Assembly (NCBI RefSeq): GCF_030144325.1
Contig: NZ_CP126307.1
Location: 1,612,001-1,676,000, forward strand
Source: Bosea vestrisii
GTDB taxonomy: Bacteria; Pseudomonadota; Alphaproteobacteria; Rhizobiales; Beijerinckiaceae
DNA: 64,000 nt
Direction: 5' to 3'
Numbering within the stretch: position 1 is the first letter of the stretch; each line of letters begins with the position of its first letter. The position numbers were made by a program, and so were the translations under genes. The notes under the pieces were generated by a model. That model saw only the letters and a program-made list of their open reading frames with translations. It was not told where the DNA came from and searched no databases. Below, piece by piece: positions 25,925 through 33,437 of this stretch.

Positions 25925-27244
25925 CTAGTTGGACAGGCGGCCGGTGTCCGGCCGGTCGAGCTCGAGCGTCCGGGTCTCCGGAATGAGCAGGCCGGTGATC
26001 AGGGTGATCCCGGAAACCACCATTAGGTAGACCAGGAACAGCCGGTGCTCGCCCACTTGCGAGAGATAAGTGTTCACATAGGGGGCGGTGCCGCCGAAGA
26101 TCGCGGTCGCGAGCGAGAGCGGTCCGCTCACCCCGGTCGCCCTGACTTCGGTCGGGAAGACCTCGGCCCAGACCGCGGTGTTGACGCCGAACAGGCAGGC
26201 CAGGATCAGCAGGGCTGAGATCATCGCCGTCAGCAGGCCGGAGAAGCTGTTGGTGATCAGAGCGTCGAGCTGGAAGGTCGCGGCGATGAAGCCGACCCCG
26301 AACAGGATGATGAAGATGCGCCGCCCGAAGCGGTCAGCGAGCCAGCCCACGATCGGGATCGCGATGAAGAAAACGGCCTGCGCGATCAGGCTCGCTGTCA
26401 GTGCCGATCGGGCATCGAGGCCGCGATTGATCTGCGCGAAGGTCGGGCTGTAGATCAGCCATGTGTAGAACATGATCGAGCCGCCGGCCGAGAGTCCGAA
26501 GACGACGGCAACGCCGCGCCAGTTCCGGACGAGGGGCCGGAGCCCGGTCTCGGTGCCGGAGCGCTTTGCCTTCACCTTCTCGAAGCTGTCGGTCTCGGTG
26601 AGTTTGCGCCTGAGATAGAGCCCGTAGAGGCCGAGCAAGCCACCGAGCGCGAACGGAATGCGCCAGCCCCAGCTTTCCAGCGCCGGGCGGTCGAGATTGG
26701 CGTTGAGCAGGAGGCCGGTGACGGTCGCGATCATGGTGCCGAGCACGACGCTCATCCAGGAGGTGCTGCCATAGAGGGCGCGCCGATGCCGCGGCGCACG
26801 CTCGACGAGATAGGTGACGGATGTGCCCATCTCGCCGCCATGGGCGATGCCCTGGGCGAGCCGTGCCACGAGCAGGATGACGGAGGCGGCAAGCCCGACG
26901 GTCGTGAAGGTCGGCGCGCAGGCGATGACGAGACTACCGCCGGCGGTGATGAACATCGCCAGCGTCAGGCTCTTCTTGCGTCCGACGCGGTCGGCATAGA
27001 GCCCGAACAGGAAGCCCCCGAGCGGGCGGGTCAGGAACCCGGCAGCGAAGACGGCGAGAGCCGCGAGCAGCGCCGCCGACTTGTCGGCCGACGGAAAGAA
27101 CTGGAGCGCAAAATAGGGCGCGAAGATCGTGTAGATCGCCCAATCGAACCATTCGAGCGTGTTGCCGAAATTGACGGCGATGAGATCCTTCATCCGCCGG
27201 GACACGGCAGGACGAAGCTCGCCTGCTGCAGCGATTTCAGACAT
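25925..27244 (-). CDS. MHS-family MFS transporter
   Basis: A 439-residue inner-membrane symporter with 12 predicted membrane segments. NFGNTLEWFDWAIYTIFAPYF at the N-terminus and GLYADRVGRKKSLTL, GWLADRFGRR are typical of the metabolite:H+ symporter branch (KgtP, ShiA, ProP relatives), which take up dicarboxylates, shikimate or aromatic acids. It lies 61 nt behind the FMN-binding protein gene on the same strand, opposite a GntR regulator, so a shared catabolic substrate is likely but not identifiable. Confidence 0.85.
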   Translation of the reverse strand: MSEIAAAGELRPAVSRRMKDLIAVNFGNTLEWFDWAIYTIFAPYFALQFFPSADKSAALLAALAVFAAGFLTRPLGGFLFGLYADRVGRKKSLTLAMFITAGGSLVIACAPTFTTVGLAASVILLVARLAQGIAHGGEMGTSVTYLVERAPRHRRALYGSTSWMSVVLGTMIATVTGLLLNANLDRPALESWGWRIPFALGGLLGLYGLYLRRKLTETDSFEKVKAKRSGTETGLRPLVRNWRGVAVVFGLSAGGSIMFYTWLIYSPTFAQINRGLDARSALTASLIAQAVFFIAIPIVGWLADRFGRRIFIILFGVGFIAATFQLDALITNSFSGLLTAMISALLILACLFGVNTAVWAEVFPTEVRATGVSGPLSLATAIFGGTAPYVNTYLSQVGEHRLFLVYLMVVSGITLITGLLIPETRTLELDRPDTGRLSN

Positions 27245-27305
27245 GATGACCCCCCTCTTTTATTGATGTTTGTTCTTGTCCGGACGAGACGTTCCGCGCC
27301 GTGCG

Positions 27306-27968
27306 TCAGCGGCTGGCGGCACGACCTTCAAGGCCGAAGCGGGCGTCGGCATCGGCCCCCGGCACGCGCATTTCGAAGGTTTCCTTCACCACCGCGTAGT
27401 CAAAATAGCCGAGGCGAGCGATCGGCTTGATCGCTGCGATATCGAGCTTGCCATCAGCCGTGATGAACCTGTCGTCGATATGGATCGTCTCGACCTGGGC
27501 GAAGACGATATCGATCGTGCCGACGGCTGAATTACCCTTCATCCGGTGCGTGCTGAGATATCGGCACTCGAACTTGACCGGGCTTTCCTTGACCATCGGG
27601 ATGCGCGCATTGTCCGCATACTCCCGGGTCACGCTCAGGCGATCGAATTCGCTTTCATGCGGGGGCAGCGCCATCGCACTCAGATTGACCGCCTCGCGCA
27701 GATCGTAGGTCGCCATGTTCCAGACGAACCAGCCGGTTTCCTCGGCGTTGAGCACCGTGTCCTTACGCCGGCCGTCCGGATACTGGTTCGCCGAGAACAT
27801 CACCATCGGCGGGTCGAAGGTCAGGTTCTGCCATTGGCTGTAGGGCGCGATGTTCTCGGCGCCCGCGGCGCTCACGCTCGACAACCAGCCGATCGGCCGC
27901 GGCACGGTGCAACTCTTGAACGGCGAATACGGCAGCGGGCTTTCCTCGGTCTGGGGCGAATACTTCAT
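27306..27968 (-). CDS. Flavin reductase-like FMN-binding protein
   Basis: A 220-residue protein of the flavin reductase split-barrel family. FKSCTVPRPIGWLSSVSAAG and NIAPYSQWQNLTFDPPMVMFSA give the flavin-binding pattern of this branch (RPIGW and SxF/S-type). Members either reduce flavin for a partner monooxygenase or are esterase-like flavoproteins of unknown role. No monooxygenase is adjacent. The start at 27968 follows a weak GGGA; a longer frame to 28100 would cover the operator region and is rejected. Co-transcribed with the MHS transporter. Confidence 0.8.
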   Translation of the reverse strand: MKYSPQTEESPLPYSPFKSCTVPRPIGWLSSVSAAGAENIAPYSQWQNLTFDPPMVMFSANQYPDGRRKDTVLNAEETGWFVWNMATYDLREAVNLSAMALPPHESEFDRLSVTREYADNARIPMVKESPVKFECRYLSTHRMKGNSAVGTIDIVFAQVETIHIDDRFITADGKLDIAAIKPIARLGYFDYAVVKETFEMRVPGADADARFGLEGRAASR

Positions 27969-28009
27969 GGTGCATCCCGCTGCGTGAGTGGCATTCAAAC
28001 AATATCTTA

Positions 28010-28021
28010 CCGATATATCGG
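28010..28021. promoter_or_regulatory. Palindromic operator in the GntR divergent region
   Basis: CCGATATATCGG is a perfect 12-bp palindrome about 42 nt upstream of the flavoprotein start and 97 nt upstream of the GntR start. Sites of this size are typical for FCD-type GntR dimers. It is in the only AT-rich part of the intergenic region, so it probably overlaps a promoter. Confidence 0.5.
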
Positions 28022-28117
28022 ATGAATGGCGGTTTGGAAAGCCCGTGAATTCGGCTATCGACATTCTCGGGATTCGCCGCGCCTGACCGGGCCCGGCCAT
28101 CGCTCTGGAAAGGCCGG

Positions 28118-28762
28118 ATGAATCAGTCGGAGCAGGCGCTCGGCGCCCTCGAGCGCCTGATCGAGCAAGGCGCCCTCAAGCCGGGCTCCATGGTGTCCGA
28201 ACGCGGCTTGATGGAGCTGACCGGGCTCGGCCGGACGCCGGTGCGCGAGGCGATCCAGCGCCTCGCCCTCAATCACATGCTGCGGATCCACCCCAACAAG
28301 GGCATCGAGATTCCAGCGATCTCCGTCGAGGACCAGCTCAGCGGACTGGAAGTCCGTCGCGCCGTCGAGGTTCTGGCGGTCGAGCTCGCTTGCAGCCGGG
28401 GTTCGGCGAAGGACATCCGGGAGATCGAGGCGTTGTCGGTAGCGCTGGATGGCCAGTTCGATCTTCGCGACTATTCGCAGACTGTTCGCCAGACGCACGC
28501 GCTGATCATTCAGGCTGCTCACAACCCTTATCTGGAAGCCGTGATGGTTCCGCTGCAGACCCTCTCCCGGCGTTTCTGGGTCATGCATGTGCGGGACGAG
28601 CAACAGGAGATCGCGCACGGAAAGCTGCTGCACCAGGCCATCCTGCGGGCGATCGCCGCGAGGGACATGTCCGGAGCCAGCGCGGCCTCGTTGGCGCTCA
28701 ACAGCTATCTCGTGGAATTCGCCTTGTCCGTGGTCGCGCGGATGGCCGTATCGCGCGGTTGA
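28118..28762 (+). CDS. GntR-family (FCD) transcriptional regulator
   Basis: A 214-residue regulator. Residues ~10-70 form the winged helix-turn-helix (GALKPGSMVSERGLMELTGLGRTPVREAIQRLALNHM), and residues ~85-210 the all-helical FCD effector domain, with the metal-binding type residues in DYSQTVRQTHALIIQAAHNP and GKLLHQAILRAIAARD. It is transcribed away from the flavoprotein-MHS unit and probably represses it until an organic acid binds. No clear ribosome site beyond GGAAAGGCCGG before the ATG. Confidence 0.88.
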   Translation: MNQSEQALGALERLIEQGALKPGSMVSERGLMELTGLGRTPVREAIQRLALNHMLRIHPNKGIEIPAISVEDQLSGLEVRRAVEVLAVELACSRGSAKDIREIEALSVALDGQFDLRDYSQTVRQTHALIIQAAHNPYLEAVMVPLQTLSRRFWVMHVRDEQQEIAHGKLLHQAILRAIAARDMSGASAASLALNSYLVEFALSVVARMAVSRG

Positions 28763-28863
28763 CCGCGCCCCCGCCGGCAGCAATGAGCCTGCGATCGGCT
28801 CATCGCCGCTCCCACCCTGGCCGTCCGGTCGATGCCCTATCACTCATGCCCGGCAAAGTTGCG

Positions 28864-28893
28864 TTGACAAATGCAGGGCAAACCCCCATTTAT
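28864..28893 (+). promoter_or_regulatory. Candidate sigma-70 promoter for cspA
   Basis: TTGACA at 28864-28869 is a perfect -35 box. ATTTAT at 28888-28893 is a possible -10 with an 18-base spacer. The resulting leader would be about 125 bases long, which is the usual size for cold-shock genes with a structured leader. Confidence 0.4.
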
Positions 28894-29025
28894 GGCGCTC
28901 GATCTAGGCCGAACGAATTGGCCCGCGCAGCTTCTGCGCACCGCTGACGACCTTCCTGCTCAAATCGAAAACACGCATGGCATGCTGCTGTGCGTGAACT
29001 ACCGCTCGCAAGAAGGAATATGATT

Positions 29026-29235
29026 ATGGCCAGTGGCACAGTGAAATGGTTCAACGGGACCAAGGGTTTCGGCTTCATCCAGCCGGATGATGGCGGCCAG
29101 GACGTGTTCGTCCACATCAGCGCTGTCGAGCGCGCCGGCATGCGCGATCTCCGCGACGGTCAGAAGATCTCGTACGAGCTCGTCCAGGACAAGCGCTCGG
29201 GCAAGATGTCGGCCGACAACCTGCGCGCCGAGTGA
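29026..29235 (+). CDS. cspA: Cold-shock protein (CspA family)
   Basis: A 69-residue single cold-shock domain. RNP1 is KGFGFIQ and RNP2 is VFVHISAV, both complete; the N-terminus is MASGTVKWFNGTKGFG. It binds single-stranded RNA/DNA as an RNA chaperone. ATG 29026 has AAGGA at 8 nt; the in-frame ATG at 29020 is closer to the site and less likely. A long leader and a strong terminator frame it as a separate unit. The symbol is generic, since several paralogues are usual. Confidence 0.92.
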   Translation: MASGTVKWFNGTKGFGFIQPDDGGQDVFVHISAVERAGMRDLRDGQKISYELVQDKRSGKMSADNLRAE

Positions 29236-29322
29236 GCTGACGCGCTGTCCAGCATAAGAGATCAGGGGCAGGCGACCGCGGATGTACCGGCGCCAGACCC
29301 GCTCCGCGCAGGATAGCTGAGG

Positions 29323-29351
29323 AAGGGTCGGGATCAGCCCGGCCCTTTTTT
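29323..29351 (+). terminator. Rho-independent terminator after cspA
   Basis: AAGGGTCGGG and CCCGGCCCTT form a 10-bp stem (one G-U pair) with a 5-base loop, running into six T. It stands about 90 bases after the cspA stop and 34 bases before rpsU. Confidence 0.85.
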
Positions 29352-29384
29352 GTTTCGAAGAGACGTTTACACGAGGAAGTCCGA

Positions 29385-29645
29385 ATGCAGGTTCTCGTCC
29401 GCGACAACAATGTCGAACAGGCGTTGCGCGTCCTGAAGAAGAAGATGCAACGCGAGGGCGTGTTTCGCGAGATGAAGCGGCGTTCTGCCTATGAGAAGCC
29501 GTCCGAGAAGCGCGTCCGCGAGAAGGCCGATGCCATCCGGCGCGCCCGCAAGCTTGCCCGCAAGCAGGCGCAGCGCGAGGGCTTGCTCCCCGCTCCCAAG
29601 CCGAAGCCGCGTCCGGCCCGGCCGCCGCGCCCGGCCGTCGCCTGA
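29385..29645 (+). CDS. rpsU: 30S ribosomal protein S21
   Basis: An 86-residue basic protein with the S21 pattern: MQVLVRDNNVEQALRVLKKKMQREGVFREMKRR, then the conserved YEKPSEKRVRE. S21 joins the small subunit near the anti-Shine-Dalgarno region and helps initiation. The C-terminal Pro/Lys/Arg tail (PAPKPKPRPARPPRPAVA) is longer than in E. coli S21 (71 residues) and is common in alphaproteobacteria. A cspA-rpsU neighbourhood is frequent in this group. Confidence 0.93.
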   Translation: MQVLVRDNNVEQALRVLKKKMQREGVFREMKRRSAYEKPSEKRVREKADAIRRARKLARKQAQREGLLPAPKPKPRPARPPRPAVA

Positions 29646-29668
29646 TCCAGGTCAGAGGAGCCGCAGCC

Positions 29669-29917
29669 ATGGCAACCAAGGGACTCTCCGCCGAGGAAGC
29701 CAAGCTTCGGGCGGAACGGAACTTCGCCAAGGTCGAGAAGCGGCGGGAAGAAGCGGAGAGCGCGCTCGAAGCGGTGCGCGCCGAACAGCGCGCTGTAGCC
29801 GAGAAGACTGTAAGGCTGCGCGCGCTCCGACTCGCCAAGGAGGCTGCCGATGCCGCAACCGCGGCGCTGGCTCCAAGCGAACCGGCAAAGAAGCCCAGGG
29901 CTCGGCGAGCAAAGTAG
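29669..29917 (+). CDS. Small coiled-coil protein, hypothetical
   Basis: An 82-residue, highly charged helical protein. Residues ~8-60 are a continuous Glu/Arg/Ala helix with heptad-like spacing (EEAKLRAERNFAKVEKRREE), and the tail is Pro/Lys/Arg-rich. It starts 23 nt after rpsU with a GGTCAGAGGAG site, so it probably shares the rpsU transcript. No domain is recognised. The basic tail would fit RNA or ribosome association, but that is a guess. Confidence 0.65.
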   Translation: MATKGLSAEEAKLRAERNFAKVEKRREEAESALEAVRAEQRAVAEKTVRLRALRLAKEAADAATAALAPSEPAKKPRARRAK

Positions 29918-30055
29918 CCCTCTCCTAGCGACCGCACGGGTCGCCACAGCAACGCCCCGGCGCCTCTCGATGCCCGCGACATAGGCGCGTAGCGTCCAGC
30001 ATGTCATCGACGCGCCCACCCTTTCGTGCGCTTGCGCCAGCCGCTGTCGCGCCCT

Positions 30056-30964
30056 TCAGCGCAGCTTGCGCTCCGCGATCCAGATGCCGCCCAGCACCAG
30101 AGCCAGCGCCAACCCGTGATAGGTCGCGAGCTGCTCGCCGAGAATCGCCACCGCGAGCAAGGGTGCGAACACCGGCACGAGGTTGACGAAGACGCCCGCT
30201 CGGCCAGGGCCGATCAGTTCGATCGCCCGCATGAAGAAGAGCTGCGACAGGATCGAGGGGCCGATCACGACATAGATCAGAATCAGCCAGCCCTTCAGCG
30301 TCGGCCAATTGGCCCGGCCGGTCGCGATTTCGACGCCGAGCAGCGGCAGCGAGACCAGGCAGGCGACGATCGCCATCGCAGTGAAGAAGATCAGCCCGGG
30401 CATCGGCGGCCGCGTGCGGATGCCGACGGTGTAGCCGGCATAGAACACGCAGGCGATGATCATCCACACATCGCCCGGCACGAAGCTGAGCTGAAGCAGG
30501 ATGTGCCAGTCGCCGCGGCTCGCCGTGACCAACACGCCGAGGATGGTGACGGCGACGCCGAGCGCCTGCAGGCCGCCGATCGGCGTGCGGAAGGCGAGGA
30601 AGGCGCCCAGCAGCACGAAGACCGGGATAGAGCCTTGCAGAATGCCGATATTGATCGCCGTGGTGGAATAGGCGGCGATGTACATCAGCGTGTTGAAGGC
30701 GGTGAAGCCGAAGGCGCCGAGCAGCGTCACCTTGAGCCAGTTCGCCCTCAGCACCGGCCAGTATTCGCGCAGGCCTTGACGGAACATGTAGGGCATGACC
30801 GCGCAGACGAAGACCCAGCGCAGCGCGGTCAGCGTCATCGGCGCGATCTCGCCAACGGCGAGCCGGCTGGCGACGGCGTTGCCGGCCCACATCAGAGTCG
30901 TCAGCGTCAGCAGGACATAGGCATTTGCCCAGACGCGCTGAGAAAGGGAGGCGGCAGGCTGCAA
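30056..30964 (-). CDS. DMT superfamily (EamA) transporter
   Basis: A 302-residue membrane protein with about ten segments and two EamA repeats (LMWAGNAVASRLAVGEIAPMTL; VFYAGYTVGIRTR ... PVFAPLLAVAILGEQL). Such proteins export amino acids or other metabolites. The start is a TTG at 30964 with GAGGA upstream; no ATG exists in this frame before the first membrane segment. It is divergent from the glutamine amidotransferase gene. Confidence 0.8.
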   Translation of the reverse strand: MQPAASLSQRVWANAYVLLTLTTLMWAGNAVASRLAVGEIAPMTLTALRWVFVCAVMPYMFRQGLREYWPVLRANWLKVTLLGAFGFTAFNTLMYIAAYSTTAINIGILQGSIPVFVLLGAFLAFRTPIGGLQALGVAVTILGVLVTASRGDWHILLQLSFVPGDVWMIIACVFYAGYTVGIRTRPPMPGLIFFTAMAIVACLVSLPLLGVEIATGRANWPTLKGWLILIYVVIGPSILSQLFFMRAIELIGPGRAGVFVNLVPVFAPLLAVAILGEQLATYHGLALALVLGGIWIAERKLR

Positions 30965-31077
30965 GATGCATGATCCTCATGTCTGCGAAGCGCTTGCATA
31001 GCCTTGCCGGCCGCGCTTTTCCTATGAGAGGAGGCGCAATGCAGCCCGTCGCCGCACGCAAACGTGCCGAGGAAGCC

Positions 31078-31960
31078 ATGAACATGTTCAGTCGCAAGCC
31101 GCTGCGTGTCCTCGTCGTCGACGGCTACAAGCGTGAGCAGCGCGAGGAGTATATTCGCGACGCCGGCGCGACCCCGTCGGAAGCCTATGCCGCAGAGTTG
31201 CGCCGGATCGAGCCGGCGCTGGTGACGGATATCTGCCTGCCGGCCGACGAAGGCGCCAACCTGCCCGACGGCTCCGGCCTCGCCTCCTATGACGGCATCG
31301 CTCTGACCGGCTCCTCGCTCCACATCCACAGCCCGGAGCCGGCGGTGACGCGCCAGATCGAGCTGATGCGGGCGATCTACAAGAGCGGCACGCCCTGCTT
31401 CGGCTCGTGCTGGGGCATCCAGATCGGTGCTGTCGCAGCGGGCGGGGCGGTTGCGCTGAACCCGAACGGGCTCGAAATCGGCTTTGCCCGCCGGATCAGC
31501 CTGACCGAAGCCGGCGCGCAGCACCCGCTGCTCGCCGGCCGGCCTGCCGCCTTCGACGCACCGGCGATCCATTTCGACAGCATCGTCGCCCCGCCGACCG
31601 ACGCGACCATCCTCGCCTCGAACGCGATGAGCCCGATCCAGGCCGCCGAGTTCCGCCAGGATGGCGGCAGCTTCTGGGGCGTACAGTACCACCCGGAGTT
31701 CTCGCTGCGCCTTGTCGCCACGATCCTGCGGCGGCACAGCCGGATCCTGATCGAGCAGGGCTTCCCGCAAGGATGAGGCCGACACGAATGCCTGGCTTGC
31801 CGATCTCGACGCGCTCGACGCTGATCCCGCCCGCCGCGACCTGGCCTGGGCGCACGGCCTCGACGAGGAGGTACTCGATCCCGTCAAGCGCGTGACCGAG
31901 CTCAGGAATTTCCTCGAGATGCGGGTGAAGCCGCAGGCCAGCGTGCGCGGGCGGGCGTGA
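31078..31960 (+). pseudogene. Class I glutamine amidotransferase-like protein with a frameshift near its C-terminus
   Basis: The first ~232 residues are a complete class I GATase-like domain: nucleophile in CFGSCWGIQI and the His-Glu pair in WGVQYHPEFS. The frame then hits a stop at 31776, but a frame shifted by one base at 31771-31772 (an extra G in CAAGGATG) continues with DEADTNAWLADLDALDADPA and RRDLAWAHGLDEEVLDPVKR to a stop at 31960, which matches the C-terminal extension of this GMP-synthase-like family. The active site lies before the shift, so the protein may still work. Starts at 31039 (AGGAGG, 4 nt) and 31084 are also possible. Confidence 0.65.
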
Positions 31961-32084
31961 GACCGTCATGCTCGTCCTTCTGGCGAGCATCCACGCCTTG
32001 AAACACTGCATTGCAGGAGGAAAGACGTGGATGGTCGGGACAAGCCCGACCATGACGGAAATCGCGGTGTCTGGAATGACAGGG

Positions 32085-32690
32085 CTACGCCGCCTCGGCC
32101 ACCTTGTTCACCGCCGCCTCGAACACCTTGCCGCCGAGCGCACGCGCCGTATCGAGATGGTCGGACATCTCCGGCACCGGCACCAGGAACTCCGAGGTCA
32201 CGACCGGCGCGCCGCAATAGCCGAAGATGCCGTGGTCGATCTGCGTCTTCATCGCCCCGTAATAGCCGTGGCGGGCGAAGGTGCGCATGTCCGCGCCGGC
32301 GAGCGCGACGAGATGGACCGGCAGGTGCTCGAGCTTCTTGATCGTCTTCATCTCCTCGAGCTCCTCATAGGCCCAGCCATTGGCGAAGACCCGGTCGATC
32401 CAGCCCTTCAGCAGTGCTGGCATCGACCACCAGTAGATCGGGTAGACCAGCACCAGCGCATCGGCCCGGTCGACCCTGGCCTGCTCGAAGGCGATGTCGG
32501 CGGGCTGGGCGATCTCGCGGCGATGGACGGCAAGATCGTTCAGCGAGAAGCGTGGATCGAAGCCTTCCCTGGCGAGATCGGCGATCTCAACGCTGTGGCC
32601 GGCGCCTGAAACGCCGTCGGCCAGCGCCTGCGCCACGGCATGGCTGAGCGAGGCGGGATCGGGATGAGCGACGACGATAAGGGCATGCAT
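32085..32690 (-). CDS. NAD(P)H:quinone oxidoreductase (flavodoxin-like fold)
   Basis: A 201-residue protein of the Flavodoxin_2 family: ALIVVAHPDPASLSHAVAQAL (phosphate-binding loop), the conserved LVLVYPIYWWSMPALLKGWIDRVFANGWAY, and GADMRTFARHGYY. It would reduce quinones or azo compounds with FMN or FAD, as in the MdaB/KefF/NQO group. The ATG at 32690 follows AGGAGA. It is divergent from a TetR regulator with an operator-like repeat between them, so it is probably induced by a quinone or electrophile. Confidence 0.87.
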   Translation of the reverse strand: MHALIVVAHPDPASLSHAVAQALADGVSGAGHSVEIADLAREGFDPRFSLNDLAVHRREIAQPADIAFEQARVDRADALVLVYPIYWWSMPALLKGWIDRVFANGWAYEELEEMKTIKKLEHLPVHLVALAGADMRTFARHGYYGAMKTQIDHGIFGYCGAPVVTSEFLVPVPEMSDHLDTARALGGKVFEAAVNKVAEAA

Positions 32691-32730
32691 GCGATGTCTC
32701 CTGGGTTGATTGCGATCGGCGTGCAATCGC

Positions 32731-32766
32731 TATATACTTATTGTAAGTTACTTTTGGTATATAAGA
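32731..32766. promoter_or_regulatory. Operator/promoter region between quinone oxidoreductase and tetR
   Basis: An AT-rich patch inside a GC-rich region contains the inverted repeat CTTA-TTG-TAAG (32737-32747), flanked by TATATA at 32731 and GTATATAA at 32758. It probably covers both divergent promoters and a TetR site. Confidence 0.45.
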
Positions 32767-32767
32767 C

Positions 32768-33376
32768 ATGTCAAGTCTCGAAACCGAACGGCCGCGCCGT
32801 CAGCGCCTGACGCGCGAGGATCGCCAGCGCCAGCTCATCGAGACCGCCTGGCGGATCGTCGGCGAGGAAGGCACCGACGCCTTGACGCTCGGCCGCCTCG
32901 CCGAGCGGGCCGGCGTCACCAAGCCGGTGGTCTACAGCCACTTTTCCACCCGCAGCGGATTGCTGATCGCGCTCTATCGCGACTTCGACTTGCGGGAATA
33001 CGCGATCATGGATGCGGCGCTCGAAGGCAGCGAGGCAAGCCTTGCCGGTAAGGCCGGGGCGATCGCTTCGTCCTATGTCGATTGCGTGCTGACCCAGGGG
33101 CGCGAGATCCCGGGCGTCGTGGCGGCCCTGGCGGGTTCGCCCGAGCTCGCTGCGGTCAAGCGCGACTGCGACGTGATCTTCCTCGAGCGCTGCCGGGCCC
33201 TGCTCGCACCCTTCGCCGAGGGCAGGACAATCCCGACTGCGGGCTTACGCGCCATGCTCGGCGCCGCCGAGGCGTTGTCGCATGCTGCCGCGACCGGCGA
33301 GGTCGGCGCCGAGGAGGCGAAGCGGGAGCTGTTCGAGACGATCACCGCCATGGTCGCGCGCAGCGCAAAGGGCTAG
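32768..33376 (+). CDS. TetR-family transcriptional regulator
   Basis: A 202-residue repressor. Residues ~22-68 are the TetR DNA-binding domain (LIETAWRIVGEEGTDALTLGRLAERAGVTKPVVYSHFSTRSGLL). The C-terminal helical domain is variable and contains one Cys-containing helix (SSYVDCVLTQGREI). It most likely controls the divergent quinone oxidoreductase and itself. The ATG lies directly after the AT-rich operator region, with little space for a ribosome site, so the transcript may have a very short leader. Confidence 0.88.
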   Translation: MSSLETERPRRQRLTREDRQRQLIETAWRIVGEEGTDALTLGRLAERAGVTKPVVYSHFSTRSGLLIALYRDFDLREYAIMDAALEGSEASLAGKAGAIASSYVDCVLTQGREIPGVVAALAGSPELAAVKRDCDVIFLERCRALLAPFAEGRTIPTAGLRAMLGAAEALSHAAATGEVGAEEAKRELFETITAMVARSAKG

Positions 33377-33437
33377 CTCGGCACCCGCCGGCCCTGTAAG
33401 TCCGCGGCAACTCCAGTCTCTCAGCGCCCCGGACACC

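Noticed and set aside
28990..29025. Longer cspA start at 28990
   Set aside because: The added residues are not part of the cold-shock domain, and the best ribosome site serves ATG 29026.
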